From: Phymatolithon calcareum
Taxonomy: Eukaryota; Rhodophyta; Florideophyceae; Hapalidiales
DNA: 64,000 bases
Direction: 5' to 3'
NCBI GenBank assembly: GCA_977006965.1
Contig: OZ345363.1
Location: 124,001 to 188,000, forward strand
Shown here: piece after piece, positions 43,871 through 55,450 of the stretch
How positions within the stretch are numbered: position 1 is the first letter of the stretch
How the letters are laid out: every line of letters begins with the position of its first letter
Position numbers and translations under genes: made by a program
The notes under the pieces: generated by a model
What the model was told of the DNA's origin: nothing
Databases searched by the model: none
The model's input: only the letters and a program-made list of their open reading frames with translations

Positions 43871-45350
43871 GTTTGCAGGGAGTGTTTATTCTGCTCTGTA
43901 GGGATGTCGGTTATCGATAGCGTGGAACATGGCCAGGAGCGGCAGGGAACTTCAAGAAAAAATTAGAACGAGAAGACAGTAAAGAGCAGAATGGTGGGGA
44001 CTTTCTTGTGGGATGACTCCGTCGAAAAAAAAATACATATGATACTTTTGGCAGAGGGTGACCATTGAGAAGGGCGAAAAACGCAAACATAGAGTTTGAC
44101 CAATTAAAATGCTCTGGATGTTCAACTAATCTGTCATAAGCGTGATGCTTCGAACCCCCTTGTCGCGGTCGCCGTGACGTTGGAAAGTTGCTCTGTTGAC
44201 CTGCAGACTTGCGTCGAGGTCTAAAATCTCTTTCATAACTGATTTCTATTTGTGTAGCTTTATTATATGTTCAATCTCGAGTACAGAGTACAGTACCGTA
44301 CGAGTTAGTCTAAGAGGCAGCTGTATCATAGGTAAATTTCAATTAATGGTCGTGATTCAAAGAACGAAATTGATCAAGAAGGAATGGGCTGTAAAGTATA
44401 TCAGATATGAAAACATGGCTTGAGCAAGCACTGCTTGCTTGCCAAGCAGGGTTGCGCTTGGACAAGCACGCATCGACTGCCGCGGATTACTACAGTATGA
44501 AGATTAAGAATTCAGGGCACGTAAATTACCTTGGGTTTAGTTAGTGTATGATACAGCATGAGCACTGTTTGTACAAATGGATGTCGTTTCATTTGTATTT
44601 TCCAGAACGCAGAGACGAAAATATCACGCCTGGGATGCCGTGCTCGTTCAATAATTAAGTGCAAATCCGGGGTATGCAGTTATTGACAATTTCTAGCAAA
44701 GCCTCGTGTGGAGCAGCCTGGGTTGCGTTGAACAATTGAAACAACGAAGGAGGCTTGCTGGTTTTTTTGAGTGAAGAGACAAGACTCCCCTTTAGGAACG
44801 AACGACAGCATACAGTACAGGTTACCTCTGCGCGCTGCTCTGGGAAGCGTTTCAAAATGGTAGGTTCATTTGAATTCTCGATTTGGGACTGATAATATTG
44901 TTGAAGATGGCATCGAGGTAAATTTAACCTCAGTAGGTCCTCAAACGTTTCCAGAAATCACAAGCTACTTTGAATGTACTGTGCAGTCCCTGTGCGAAAT
45001 TTGGAAGCGCGAGCTCGAAGATGACATCTTCTCGAAGGTGGCTGACGTTTTGATGACGGCGGCGAATTTTTGGAATAGAGGCAGGACGGATGCCCTTAGC
45101 CTGAGCAAATCTGCTGCGGAAAATCTGCGGTCATGCACGTGTCGAAGTGTACAAAATCTTCGAGCGAGAAACTATTTAATAGTTTCTTCTTCCAAGATTT
45201 CCTCGTTCACTCTCCTGCTTTCGAGCAAATTATAGAGTCAGTTTTGAAAGTCTCTTTGACGGTATGCAGTTCGCTCAGTACGACTGCACTGTTGAATACT
45301 ACTGTACTGACATTGCCCGGGTTCAAACGAAGTGGATCAAACGAGAGTGC

Positions 45351-45545
45351 AAGAAACTGACCGATGCCATCAACAAGCTGACGAGAAATTGGCCTAGGTC
45401 GGCCTCTCGCCCTAACCCGCAGACCTGCCCCAAAGCCCTGAAAGCGAGATCCACGTTCCTAGTTGTTAATGGCGATCAGTTGAGACATCCAAAGTGTTAG
45501 TTGCCTCTTTCCCCACGCCAGGGGCCCCAGGTACTATAACCATAC
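45351..45545 (+). repeat. Repeat family B, copy 3
   Basis: This is one of the longest copies, from AAACTGACCGATGCCATCAA to GGGGCCCCAGGTACTATAAC. It shares a middle block (GTTAATGGCGATCAGTTGAG) with copy 1 in diverged form. Confidence 0.7.
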
Positions 45546-46351
45546 ACTATACTGGCAATCAAAACGAGAAGTGCACGCGGTGCATAGAAGGAATGCGATA
45601 CTTGGAGATGTCTAAAGCACTGCATCAGAATCGTGCCATAAACGGAATCCAGGCCCAAACTGAAATTCTTATTGTGCTGGCGTTCCGGCGACCACAGCAG
45701 ACGTGGAGGCGCGGATAGCGCCGTCAGTACAACCAACGGGTCTTCCCAGGGCATGGCTGGCAAATAGTGCTCGGTGGCTTCCGCGTGCCCAGACTCACTC
45801 ACATTACGGACGACCTGTGCGACATTAATGACAATTGTCGAATTGAAGAGTTTTTCAAAATTATTGATCGGCGGCCTTAAAGGCCGCTCTTCATGACCAG
45901 CACTGTAGTTTAGTGCTCTGTTCGAGATGAAGAAAACGGCTATTTGAACAAAAAATCGTGGACCGTACAGTTTTGATGGGTTGACCCCACAAAACGAATG
46001 AGCATGAGAGCCGTAGGTATACAAGATTCGTAGAGATGCAATAGGGAGCGTGCAAGTTGAAAATTATTACTACTGTATAGCGTTGTGCTCTTACCCACCG
46101 CGCAATCTCAGGTCATTGTTCTCGCTCTGTTGCTCAGTTTTCTCGCAACGGAGTTATCCAGCCGTGCTCTTGATCGATGGTGTTTTATTACTTTCAAGTA
46201 ATTTACTGATGTCTGACAGCTGTGCAGAAATAATGGTACAGTATACCATTTTTATAAAAATATAGTTGTTGCTTTTCAAAAAACGTACATTTACTGTACA
46301 GGTAACAAAGGGGAAGAATGCGTTTATAAAGTTTTGACGGAATCATCAATT

Positions 46352-46398
46352 CAGCATTGTCGGATCCGTCAGACAGACGGACGATTCCGACAATGCTG
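46352..46398. repeat. Hairpin with 19 paired bases and one bulge
   Basis: CAGCATTGTCGGATCCGTC pairs with GACGGA, a 4-nt bulge CGAT, then TCCGACAATGCTG. The loop is AGACA. Confidence 0.85.
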
Positions 46399-46904
46399 CA
46401 TATAAGCGGTGGAATGCGTGGGGATGAGTCGACGAAGGACCTGCTGGCAGATTGTTTGAAGCGGAACGCCGCGTTCTGTGCTCGATTCGGTGGTGTTCTA
46501 CCATTGGCCATAAATTAAGCTCCGTCCATATTTCGGAATGCCCGTAACTACGAGTCGGGGCGGACAGCCGGGCGATGAGTGGCAGGCGCGCACAAAGCAG
46601 TTGCCCATTTGAGTCGAATTCGATACCCAATCATCGACCACGCCCTGTACTTGGCAACGGCAACTTCCTCAACCGTCGTCCCATGCACTCAAAACAACAC
46701 GATCATGATCATCATGATCATTCTCTGCTGGACATTACGCACGGGAGAACTTCTCCGCGCTTTCGACTCTGCTCTGAGCTGCGCTGGAACGTGACGGCGC
46801 AGCCGCCATGTAGGGCAAGGAGGTCGTGCCACATGCGCAGAATGTACCCAAGTTCGCTTCCCCAGCGTGCACGTGCACGTGCACGTGCACAGAGCGAATT
46901 CTGG

Positions 46905-46930
46905 ACTACAGTACAGTACTGTACTGTACC
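46905..46930. promoter_or_regulatory. 22-nt TACAGTA/TACTGTA palindrome, possible operator
   Basis: Positions 46907-46928 form a loopless perfect palindrome built of TACAG and CTGTA units. Similar units flank all three small HTH genes. A binding-site role is inference; simple-repeat expansion is the alternative. Confidence 0.4.
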
Positions 46931-47131
46931 ACTGTACTTGCTGGACGTTCTTATACAGGTACTGTACTGTCCGACAGTAATTTTCACCACCGCGCCGACA
47001 TATTCTTTGTCCGATAGATCGGAAGAGGGGTGCTCCCCGTTATGGCCGTCTGACACACTTCTGATCTCTACAGTTCACCAAACTTCCTCTGTGCAAACCC
47101 AAACCGCTTGAGGTGTCAAGTGATAACGCCG

Positions 47132-47180
47132 AATTCTGCCTCCCTACCCGCGTGATGATCACGCGGGGGGAGGCAGGATT
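47132..47180. repeat. Hairpin with about 23-bp arms and 1-nt loop
   Basis: AATTCTGCCTCCC...CGCGTGAT pairs with ATCACGCGGG...GGCAGGATT, with a 2-base length difference and one mismatch. Confidence 0.85.
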
Positions 47181-47574
47181 GGTCAATCTGCGCTGAGAAA
47201 GGGTGCACCCAACGGTCGGTTCGAACCCGGCCGCCGGGAACGTGCGTTTTATTCACAAAAGTGCTTACAGCGAGTCACAGTCACGGGGCTGACAGTTGTG
47301 CCTCTGCGCCGTGGTCTGTGCTCAAAATAGGAAGAGGGAGAAAGGCAGACTCTATGATATTGAGGCGGCGGTGCCGGAAAAGAGACTCGGACAACCCAAA
47401 GTCCAATTGAGGAACGCGCCCACCACATCTACGGTACAATGCACCACTGTTGCCGATAGTGTCTGTCTGGCTCGTCACCGGGAAAGCATGAATGGCGCCG
47501 TGCGGATCATTCCTCGAAGAAATACTTTACGACTTTACCTCGTCGGACCGGAATTCCGCATCCGGTCTCGTCCC

Positions 47575-47581
47575 TTTATAA
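47575..47581 (+). promoter_or_regulatory. TATA-like box of HTH gene 2
   Basis: TTTATAA lies 97 bases before the ATG of the second small HTH gene. Confidence 0.45.
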
Positions 47582-47678
47582 CCATCGCCTCCAGTCTCTC
47601 CACACTTCAGCCCACACCCACTCCACCACTAAAGCAAAGACAATACAGTTTAATTTTGTATTCACAGGGCACACAATC

Positions 47679-48026
47679 ATGAGCAACCTCCCTCCTACGT
47701 CATCGTCGGCTGACGACGACCGAATCTCCCGTGTGGCTGCCGCAGTAGCGCTCGTAGAGCGCGGCAATGCCGGAGGCAATCGCGTCTCTGTTCGGAAGGC
47801 AGCTCTGATATACGGACTCCCCAAGAGCACCGTGCATCGCTACATCCAGGCAAGCCGTGGTGTCGAACCGCCGCGTAGGCGTACTACGACTTCTTCCAAA
47901 CGTACCCAAGTTCCACCACCCAAGAAGTGCGGTATCCGCTTCCTCCTCGCAGATGACACGCCGCCACAACGAACCCGTATCGCCGACCTTTTGTGCAAGC
48001 AGCCGCAGGCCCCGGGCAGGTCGTAG
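47679..48026 (+). CDS. Small helix-turn-helix protein, paralog 2
   Basis: A single-exon gene of 115 residues. It shares AAAVALVERG, then RVSVRKAALIYGLPKSTVHR, then PRRR and PPKKCGIRFLLADD with its paralogs. The KRGRM block is changed to SKRTQV, and the last 15 residues (IADLLCKQPQAPGRS) replace the short YPSYR ending, perhaps through a frameshift near the 3-prime end. It is the most diverged of the three. The reading frame is intact and the HTH residues are kept. The same inferred DNA-binding role applies. Confidence 0.82.
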   Translation: MSNLPPTSSSADDDRISRVAAAVALVERGNAGGNRVSVRKAALIYGLPKSTVHRYIQASRGVEPPRRRTTTSSKRTQVPPPKKCGIRFLLADDTPPQRTRIADLLCKQPQAPGRS

Positions 48027-48331
48027 AAGCCGCATTTTTGGCTAACATTTATTCTTTCAGGATGTAGATAGGGACTAATCTGAACAATCTTTGTACATTC
48101 GGTCTTGCCACGACCTGCACTGCTAATCGACCTCTCGTCGTTAAGTGCACAGCTGTCGTGATCCACATCTGCCGGCATCCCCATGCTTTGCAGTCCAAGG
48201 CCGCGCCTCTGGCGACGTACCAATCTGTCTGCACCGCTGCATGATGCTATACTTGACAACATTTTCTGCATTTCATCCGCTGGTTATCACCGTCCACTCC
48301 CATACCCCGTGGTGTATACCATGCACCCGTC

Positions 48332-49432
48332 TTGTTCTACAACGTTTATTTTTTATCTGTTTTTGTAAAATCTTTTGCGCACATCGCATCCCCCACGAAG
48401 TTCCGATCAAAAAGCCCCTCATTCAATACGCTTGTCGTTCCGTCCCCGATGTCAGAAACGCTGGCAACCTTTCTTGCATTTCCACGTTACGCTCGCACCC
48501 TTGAGTCTCAAGGCTCCACTCATCTGCCAACATGCACATCCTCTCCCATTCCCGCCCGTATACGCCATTTCCATCACCTCGCAGAGGTAAGTACCAGTCA
48601 AGCTCGCATCCAGACTTCGTCGCGTTTCAGGGCAACCCTGTGCCCCAAAATACCCCCTGGGCCCCTGTTCTCGAACCGGGCCATGCATACGTGCTCACCT
48701 GTTGTTGCTTCTTCCTCTGCACACAAGCAGTGGGACACCTTGCACGGCGGGACAGTCTGTCCCGCCATTCTTCCCCAGCATTACAGTTGCGTTGAGTACA
48801 TCAGCCACGTGGCAATGCCCCGACGTGGCGGCTGCGCACGGGAGACGGCAAGATACTGTAATATCTTATGTCCTCGAATCGCTGCAGCGACAGGGTCGCA
48901 ACGAGTGGAAGAAACAACTTACAGCTCGAAACACGAGCTATTGAAACACGTGCGTGTTTCTTATTTCACATTGACTCAACGCATTACACGGCGTCATGAG
49001 CAGGGAGCACCATCTTGTCGTGGACTCTTTATCATTGAAGCGGTAATGACGGCGGTAAATTTGGTTTCAGAGTGTGATTGGTCATTTTTCAAAATTGAAA
49101 AAGTATATCATATTTGGGTTTACGAGACCCAAATCAGAATTCGCCTGGGTATGATATCACATGTCAATCGGAAAGTAGCGAAACTGTATTTCTATTTCCA
49201 GCGTGCTTCAATTGCATATGCAAGACAACCCCTCCCGACACTAACTTTACGACCGAAACAAATTTCACCGCGGACGTCCGCGTTGAACGCGAAAAGACGC
49301 TGCTGCAGGATGAATATCTCCCTCGTAATAGTCACGGAAATACGACCTGTACTTGTCGGACATACTTGTGCCGTCTCACTGGCAACACGAAATCGAAGTG
49401 TATCTGTCTTTTGTTGTCACATAAGACTGTAG
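48332..49432 (+). CDS. Unrecognised 366-codon open frame
   Basis: The frame is open for 1,101 bases, long for chance. However, its translation has no recognisable domain, is Cys/His/Arg/Ser-rich like random translation, and spans two hairpins (48746-48766 and 49112-49134). It starts 305 bases after HTH gene 2 on the same strand. No intron signals or promoter are evident. I regard it as doubtful. Confidence 0.2.
   Translation: MFYNVYFLSVFVKSFAHIASPTKFRSKSPSFNTLVVPSPMSETLATFLAFPRYARTLESQGSTHLPTCTSSPIPARIRHFHHLAEVSTSQARIQTSSRFRATLCPKIPPGPLFSNRAMHTCSPVVASSSAHKQWDTLHGGTVCPAILPQHYSCVEYISHVAMPRRGGCARETARYCNILCPRIAAATGSQRVEETTYSSKHELLKHVRVSYFTLTQRITRRHEQGAPSCRGLFIIEAVMTAVNLVSECDWSFFKIEKVYHIWVYETQIRIRLGMISHVNRKVAKLYFYFQRASIAYARQPLPTLTLRPKQISPRTSALNAKRRCCRMNISLVIVTEIRPVLVGHTCAVSLATRNRSVSVFCCHIRL
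48746..48766. repeat. Perfect 10-bp hairpin with 1-nt loop
   Basis: GGCGGGACAG, T, CTGTCCCGCC. Confidence 0.85.
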
Positions 49433-50447
49433 CTTGCAAACGCGAGCGCGGTCAATGGCGCAGCACGAAGGCTAGAAGAGACACTGGCAGCGCACGACTT
49501 AGGGGAGATCCTAAAGAGCAACCACGTCGGGAGGCCACTCGCAAATGTCAGCCCGTAAAAACGGACAGACAGACAATATAAGAGGCATCAGAGTTGGGTC
49601 AGACTCGAACGTGCGTATCCTTGTAGAAGTAGCATACTGTCGTTATTCGTGGGTGGGTGATAAGCAACCCTAAGCCAGTAGGTTGAAGAATCCGATAGTA
49701 CCGTTCATCGCAATGAGTAAAGAATCGCATCTCAAACGAGCAACAATTGGCGAGAGCGAGTGCCGACGACCTTGCCGACCCTACGAGTGCAACACACTTT
49801 ATCTTTCTCCAAGAGCCGCAAGACCTGTTCAAACACGAGTCTCCTCCCACACATATTGCTTCGAAATCCCTTTGGGAAGACTCCATTCATCACCACGTGC
49901 ATAATCGTGAGCATGTCTGTGGAATCGATTCCGTGCCCCAGAATTGAGGTGCAATGTAAACGCGGCCAGTTCGTGAGGACTTCAAAGGCTAGAAGCAAGG
50001 ATAGGGTCAAAAGAAGAAGCCAAGACGTATGGCACACCAAACGTCCGAATAGCGCCAATGCACGTGACATCAAGTACCGAGATTTACTTCTGTCCCTAAC
50101 TGGTGGCCAATTATTCCAACCAAGGCTTGGAAAAGGGTAGTACGGCCTTAGTGAGAGCAGTGGAATAATATTATTCCCGTGAGTGGGGCCCGATAGGGGA
50201 GCGACTTACTCGAGGGGGTGGCGTTTTGGAGAAGCTACTCCCAAGCAAGACAGAAACGCCATCTCAAAACTACAGTACAGTACAGTATCTACTTCATCTA
50301 CTGTAGTTCGGCTGCACGCTGAATTTATTACTGTACAGACGGGTGGCCATGCATGGTGATGACGAATTCGAGAGCGCATCATCGCCGTGAACCTCTCGCT
50401 CGCACACAACGTCAGTGAACGCAAGAGTGGCCGTGGCCACCTCATAT

Positions 50448-50481
50448 TGCAATAAATTTGAAAATTTCCAAATTTATTGCA
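50448..50481. repeat. Perfect 13-bp hairpin
   Basis: TGCAATAAATTTG (50448-50460) and CAAATTTATTGCA (50469-50481), with an 8-nt loop. Confidence 0.85.
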
Positions 50482-51728
50482 GAATGCGTACTGTAGAGGT
50501 ACAGTAATGATAGCAAGAAGAGCGTGGTGGCCGCTTGTAATTGGCCATTCAAGACGGGTCAATAGAAAAGGAGAGGTCAATGTTGCTTCCGTTTTTGAAA
50601 GTTTACGTGGGACGGTGTGCGCTCTGCCAAGCAAGATGCGTGGCGGGTCACACAAATGACGCGTGACACCCACTGTTTTCAATAAGAGCATCCATATGAT
50701 AATTTCCCACAGGAGATCAATTGGTCAGCCTGGCCAACACCACCCAATCGGAGGAGTCGACCTGTACCAGATTACTGTAAGTGTCCCATGGACTCAAAGA
50801 AGGCTTCTGAAGGGCGCTGTCTGCCCCTTTGTTGTTGCGCTACGTTGCCGTTTGAATTGTGCAATTTGGGTCAAACGTTGATCGTTGTGACAGAGCTATT
50901 GTGAATAATAGTTTAGCACCAACGCCTGTTTTGGGTCGAAATCAGGGTGCCAAGAAAAGACCGTCCGGCATAGCCCTCAGGGAGTCCTCCTGGGGAGTTG
51001 GCACTCCACTACGCAGGCAAAAACCGTTTGGGAAGTAGTACTTTATTGCAATTTACTGTGCATGAACCTCCATGTGATCAATCGAGCCAACATGGCTTGA
51101 CAGGGCTGCATAAATTACGAAATTTGCCGAAATGGTCCATACACCTCGTGAACTGCCGTTTGCAATCAGCAATAAGGGTCGACCAGCTCCGCGCGGAGAG
51201 TTGTCTTCTCGTTGAAGAGCTCCCCAGTTTCCTCCTCGGATTATGTTCCAGAACCGAAGCTTGTTTTCAAACGTTGATCAAAATTGGAATCGACAATGAG
51301 AAAACCCTAACCATGAGCATGGTGATCGTGGAAGAGGGGTGAAACAGGGTAGTATGCAGAAAAAAAAGTGGCATTGTATTTTTTGTAAATATTGAAGAAA
51401 GAGTAGAGTATGTGATTGTAAATAGTGCACCCAGCTTGCTTACGGTTTCGGCTACAAGCCTCCAGTAGACCTCTGCACGCAAAGCGGCGGAATTAAATAT
51501 TGTTCACCTGCGTCACGCTGGCAGCCTTTTCTGACAGTCAGTAAACTTTATTGAAACTCCCTGCCGCCCCTTATTTATACGTGGAGTTGACGTGACGGGC
51601 GGTTCGTGACAAGACAGCAACTGACAATTCTGCACTGTGATGTTGTGAACCAATCAGTGCGTGAATGTACTCCTACTCACGGGTCCCAGCTTCGAAGAAG
51701 ACCATAGAATTGGCTTGCACCGCCACTG

Positions 51729-51742
51729 CTACAGTACTGTAG
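51729..51742 (+). promoter_or_regulatory. CTACAGTACTGTAG palindrome upstream of HTH gene 3
   Basis: A perfect 14-nt palindrome 204 bases before the ATG. A TATTTAA box follows at 51882-51888. It is a candidate autoregulatory site; function is inferred only from position and symmetry. Confidence 0.4.
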
Positions 51743-51945
51743 AGCTAGGTGAAGCACCCACGGCGCCTTGTCCCTCTCTTGGTCTGCGTACAACGGTGGT
51801 GGCCGCACTTGATAATCCGACACCCACTTCGTCATCGAGTCCCATGGTGGACAATCAGGTCGTCCAAGCCCAGCACAAAGCTATTTAAGCATTCGCTGTC
51901 CCATCCTCTTCCTCTTATCGTGCGTACTCTGATCAAACGTCCACC

Positions 51946-52281
51946 ATGTCGGACGTCTCTATGTCTTCCGACTTGTCGAAGTCGCCCTCATCTTCGTCGT
52001 CCCTGAGCTCGCAAGCAGAGGATGACCGCATCCTGCGTGTGGCCGCCGCCGTTGCTATGGTAGAGCGCGGCCACCCCTCCGGCGCTCGCATATCTGTCCG
52101 CAAGGCCGCCAGCATCTTCGGCCTGCCCAAGTCAACCCTTCATCGTTACATCCAAGCAAATCGCGGTGTTGAAACTCCGCGCCGTCGCTCCGGAACAACT
52201 AAACGTGGCCGCATGTCGCCACCGAAGAAGTGTGGTATTCCGTTTCTGCTCTCCACGGATGCATATCCATCCTATCGATAA
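51946..52281 (+). CDS. Small helix-turn-helix protein, paralog 3
   Basis: A single-exon gene of 111 residues, very close to paralog 1. It has a Ser-rich start, AAAVAMVERG, RISVRKAASIFGLPKSTLHR, QANRGVETPRRRSG, KRGRM and PPKKCGIPFLLSTD, ending YPSYR. The start ATG sits in a CCACCATG context, 58 bases after a TATTTAA box. As in paralog 1, the fold is a psq/pogo-type HTH with a basic tail and no catalytic domain. Most differences between 1 and 3 lie in the Ser-rich N-terminus, which suggests purifying selection on the HTH and tail. Confidence 0.87.
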   Translation: MSDVSMSSDLSKSPSSSSSLSSQAEDDRILRVAAAVAMVERGHPSGARISVRKAASIFGLPKSTLHRYIQANRGVETPRRRSGTTKRGRMSPPKKCGIPFLLSTDAYPSYR

Positions 52282-53221
52282 GGCATAGCCCATTCTTCAA
52301 GCTCAGCCCAACAATTTGTCCTGACGTTTTTCTGCCACGTCGTGTACGACCAGCAAGCAGAAATACCTAGTATCTTACCCTAATTTTTGTACTAAAACTG
52401 TTTTTACTTTTCATCTAATATGTGCCTCATGCCTTAGCGCCTCCGTTGCGCGTGAAGTGGTTTCATCTTGAAAAAGCCTGGATACAGCCACCACGTGCAC
52501 TCGTGCGTCATTACTGTTCTCTGAATGTCCATAGTGTCGTGGGAGACAGCGCATAGTTCGTTAACTTCGCACCTCGTACTTCTCCGTATCAGGCAAATCT
52601 GCCATGAGAATCGCGGTGCGGCAAGAATGACCGATCGCTTCGCTTACTTTCCCACAATGCTGGTTGCTTGAGTGGCACAGGAGCACGTGTGCGTTTTCCC
52701 ACTCGAGCTCCCATTCTGGGTTATAGCCTAACGGACCGGTTGCACAATCTCTCACTTGGGGAAAGCGCACTCAGTCGGAGACAACTGAGCGTATATCTAC
52801 GACACTAGCTCCACAGGTGGATTGTAGTCTTTCACAAAATATTTCCCCTTCCTTAAACTCTACCATGATTCATGTTGCCTTGAGCGCTCATGATAAAATT
52901 ATGCAAAAAAACAATATTACTGCCCTCTTTGGCTTCGAAAGTCCACAACGACCACAACAACCATAAACAATATAATGTCGTGAACACAGCCTACGTCGTT
53001 TTCAAATTTGACAGCTTAGAGAATCATCCTCCATTGCATTATCGAGATTGCCTCTAGAAATATTCACCGGGAGGACAGATATAAAAATTATGTACATTAC
53101 AGGATGCTCAAACAATGGATGCGAGACATGAAAAAGAGGATCCTCTCTTCATCTTCCACGCTCGACAACTGATTCATGCGGCCTTATGTAATGCATCTCG
53201 TGCCATGCCTGAACGCTCTAC

Positions 53222-53345
53222 AATTATACAGCGTCACCATAACTGATACTATGGGAAACGATGAATCCTGCATGGGCCTAGGTGACATACTAGAATGCAC
53301 AAGTACCGAAAAGCTGCTCCCATGAAATCATAGGACGAAACTGAG
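53222..53345 (+). repeat. Dispersed repeat family F, copy 1
   Basis: CAGCGTCACCATAACTGATA, CATACTAGAATGCACAAG and AAAAGCTGCTCCCATG recur, diverged, at 55243-55365 in the same orientation. Confidence 0.65.
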
Positions 53346-54417
53346 GGCTAATCAGTTGCCAAAAATAATCTGAAGTCATGCGGAACCACGTGCACTCAAT
53401 GTGATCACTGTCTTATATTTTCCCATACCTCAAAGCGGTCGATTCAACGGGGTTCAGCAAGTTCATGGAAGTACAGTTTGTGCGCTGAATGCTTACGAGG
53501 ACCTGGAAGAGGAACAGAGCAGCACTCGACTCCATGATCGCAAGATGCATTGTGTTTTACATGCATTCTTTCTTGTTTTACAAACTGCATGGATATTTCC
53601 ATGGTACAGCTGTCCCTTATCAGCGAAAGTTATCGTGAGCCTTCGTGACTTAAGTCAAAATTATATAGCTGTAATTTCGTCTGGCGGATGGGATGAATGG
53701 ATAGTGAAATACCGCTCTTGAAGGCAGTTATTCATCCCCATCCTATGCAAATAGATTGAATTGGGCATGACATGCCTTGTGTAATCGTGTGCTGAGCTTA
53801 AATTCCAATCTTTCAATCTTAAAGAGAGAACGGAGAAGAATCTTACTCATTCATTATCAGTTTTGCTTTTTCCTCTGCTTTCACTTGTATCAGGATTTAT
53901 TACGTCTGGGCTGCTTCTTGTACAGTTGTTTTAAGCGGCGGTTTGGATCCATATGACGATTTGGGAACACGTCTCCGCACGATAACCAATGCTGTTCCAG
54001 AGGCTTCATGTCGAGACTGAGTGGGCTCCGCGAGTGCAACAAACAAGGCCTCCGAGCGCAACAAAAAGTGTTATTTTAGTTCTTGTTACAGTGCTTTGTT
54101 GCGATCGCGGGGCCCACACAGCCAGATGCTCTTATCATACTCCAATGTTTACTTAACGGTTTGGGGTCTCTTTGTGCCTTCGTGTGCAGGGAAAAAAGCT
54201 GCAGTAGCGTTCTCGATCGCGACACTGATAGGGAAGTTGCCTTTTGGTGACTCTACGGGTAATAGCTGTACCTACCTCGGTGGATACGTCCAAGTCGACA
54301 AGTACCGTTTCTGGGGAACTTTGACTTGGTGGGAAGGTTCTTCGTTGGAGGTGTCCCGGGACTAGACAGCTCGGTTTGCCTAACTCGCTAGAAGAAGAAG
54401 ACGAAGAAATGTAGATT

Positions 54418-54480
54418 TTTATTTAAAAGACCAACGCGTCTCCAGATGCATGGGGTAATTTTGCCATTGCTAAGAAGCCA
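54418..54480 (+). repeat. Repeat family C, short copy
   Basis: GATTTTTATTTAAAAGACCAACGCGTCTCC and the following bases match the family start; the rest is absent or too diverged. Confidence 0.5.
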
Positions 54481-54549
54481 TGGGCTAACTCGTTAGAGAC
54501 TGCTGCTGCTGAGAGCTTTATGTTCCGAAGTGAGAAAGGTGTTACCCCC

Positions 54550-54640
54550 TTAAGCCCAAATGGACCAAACAAGAGTCCAAAAACTGACCAGGGGGCCCCA
54601 GGTACTACCATAGAACTGAAACCGTACACTGAACGGATTG
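54550..54640 (+). repeat. Repeat family B, copy 4
   Basis: CCTTAAGCCCAAATGGACCA and GGGGGCCCCAGGTACTACCA are both present but closer together than in copy 1, indicating an internal deletion. Confidence 0.7.
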
Positions 54641-55242
54641 TATTACGTATTCTACGATGAATGATTCAGTTTCTGCTGATTACAATAAATTTGGAGTGTC
54701 AGCTTTTAGAGCAATAAATATTGCAGCCATTACTCGGGTACTCAACAAAGGGTGATACCGCGCAGACAGTGTTTGGGCATTTCCGATGGCAGAGGATGCT
54801 TGAATTTTGAAACAATTGTTGTACAGGACGTGAGGGCAAAGCAAGGAAATTAAAATTGTTTAATCTTCTTCTCTTGCGCAAGAATGGCATCCGTATCGTT
54901 TTTTGCACTGCGCAGCTAGAAAACTTCTGCTTTTTTCCAATGAGATTTGTTTCGACATAGATCCGGAAAGCCAAAACCTGCACTTGTCTAGTTTTTTCAG
55001 TTATCAGTGATGCTCTTCTGAAAAAAAGTCCTAATGTTGCTTGATCTTATACTTGAGTAAAATCCACATCAATAATAGCTTTTTTCAAATACCTGAATGC
55101 CCGTAATCGTGCGTGTCATAAGCTCAGAGTAAACGCAAGCGGCAGCAGAGCGCCACCTGGAGACCGTATGCAAGAACTTAACAAAATATGAACTGGACTC
55201 CGGAGAAATGTTAAGAACGGGAAAGGCATGAGACTACATACT

Positions 55243-55365
55243 ACTCTACAGCGTCACCGTGATTGATAAAATGGAAAACGACGAGTCCCTGTATTTAGGG
55301 ACCAAGCGATATACTAGAATGAACAAGTTATGAAAAGCTGCTCCCGTACAGTCTTAGGAGTGTTA
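55243..55365 (+). repeat. Dispersed repeat family F, copy 2
   Basis: Diverged match to 53222-53345. Confidence 0.65.
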
Positions 55366-55450
55366 ATGAGGGTTTTCAATAAACAACTAAACATATGCAA
55401 AAAAAGCTCAGAGTACATTATGACTTTTTTGTGTAGCACGACCGTCAAGG

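Larger units (their letters stand above)
41099..47678. other. Noncoding region rich in TACAGTA palindromes
   Basis: No gene recognised. Structures include an 11-bp hairpin (42363-42373 with 42381-42391), a 13-17-bp hairpin at 43762-43797, an 8-bp hairpin GCGGCCTT at 45871-45887, a 19-bp bulged hairpin at 46352-46398 and a roughly 23-bp hairpin at 47132-47180. A GTGCAC hexamer run lies at 46866-46891. TACAGTA or TACTGTA motifs are dense at 42391-42480 and 46905-46930. Confidence 0.55.
49433..51945. other. Noncoding region with palindromes
   Basis: No gene recognised. It holds a loopless palindrome GGAATAATATTATTCC (50162-50177), an inverted pair AACTACAGTA/TACTGTAGTT (50268-50308) with further TACAGTA units between, and a 13-bp hairpin at 50448-50481. 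Confidence 0.5.

Noticed and set aside
38567-46649. 24-base match CCCAATCA(C/T)CGACCACGC between 38567 and 46625
   Set aside because: No similarity extends beyond the short block on either side, so no repeat can be defined from it.
46866-46891. GTGCAC hexamer array as a regulatory element
   Set aside because: It is a simple repeat of about four units with no relation to a gene start; microsatellite is sufficient explanation.
47215-47231. tRNA-like B box (GGTTCGAACC)
   Set aside because: The flanking bases do not form a T stem of the right length, and no anticodon arm or acceptor stem closes around it.
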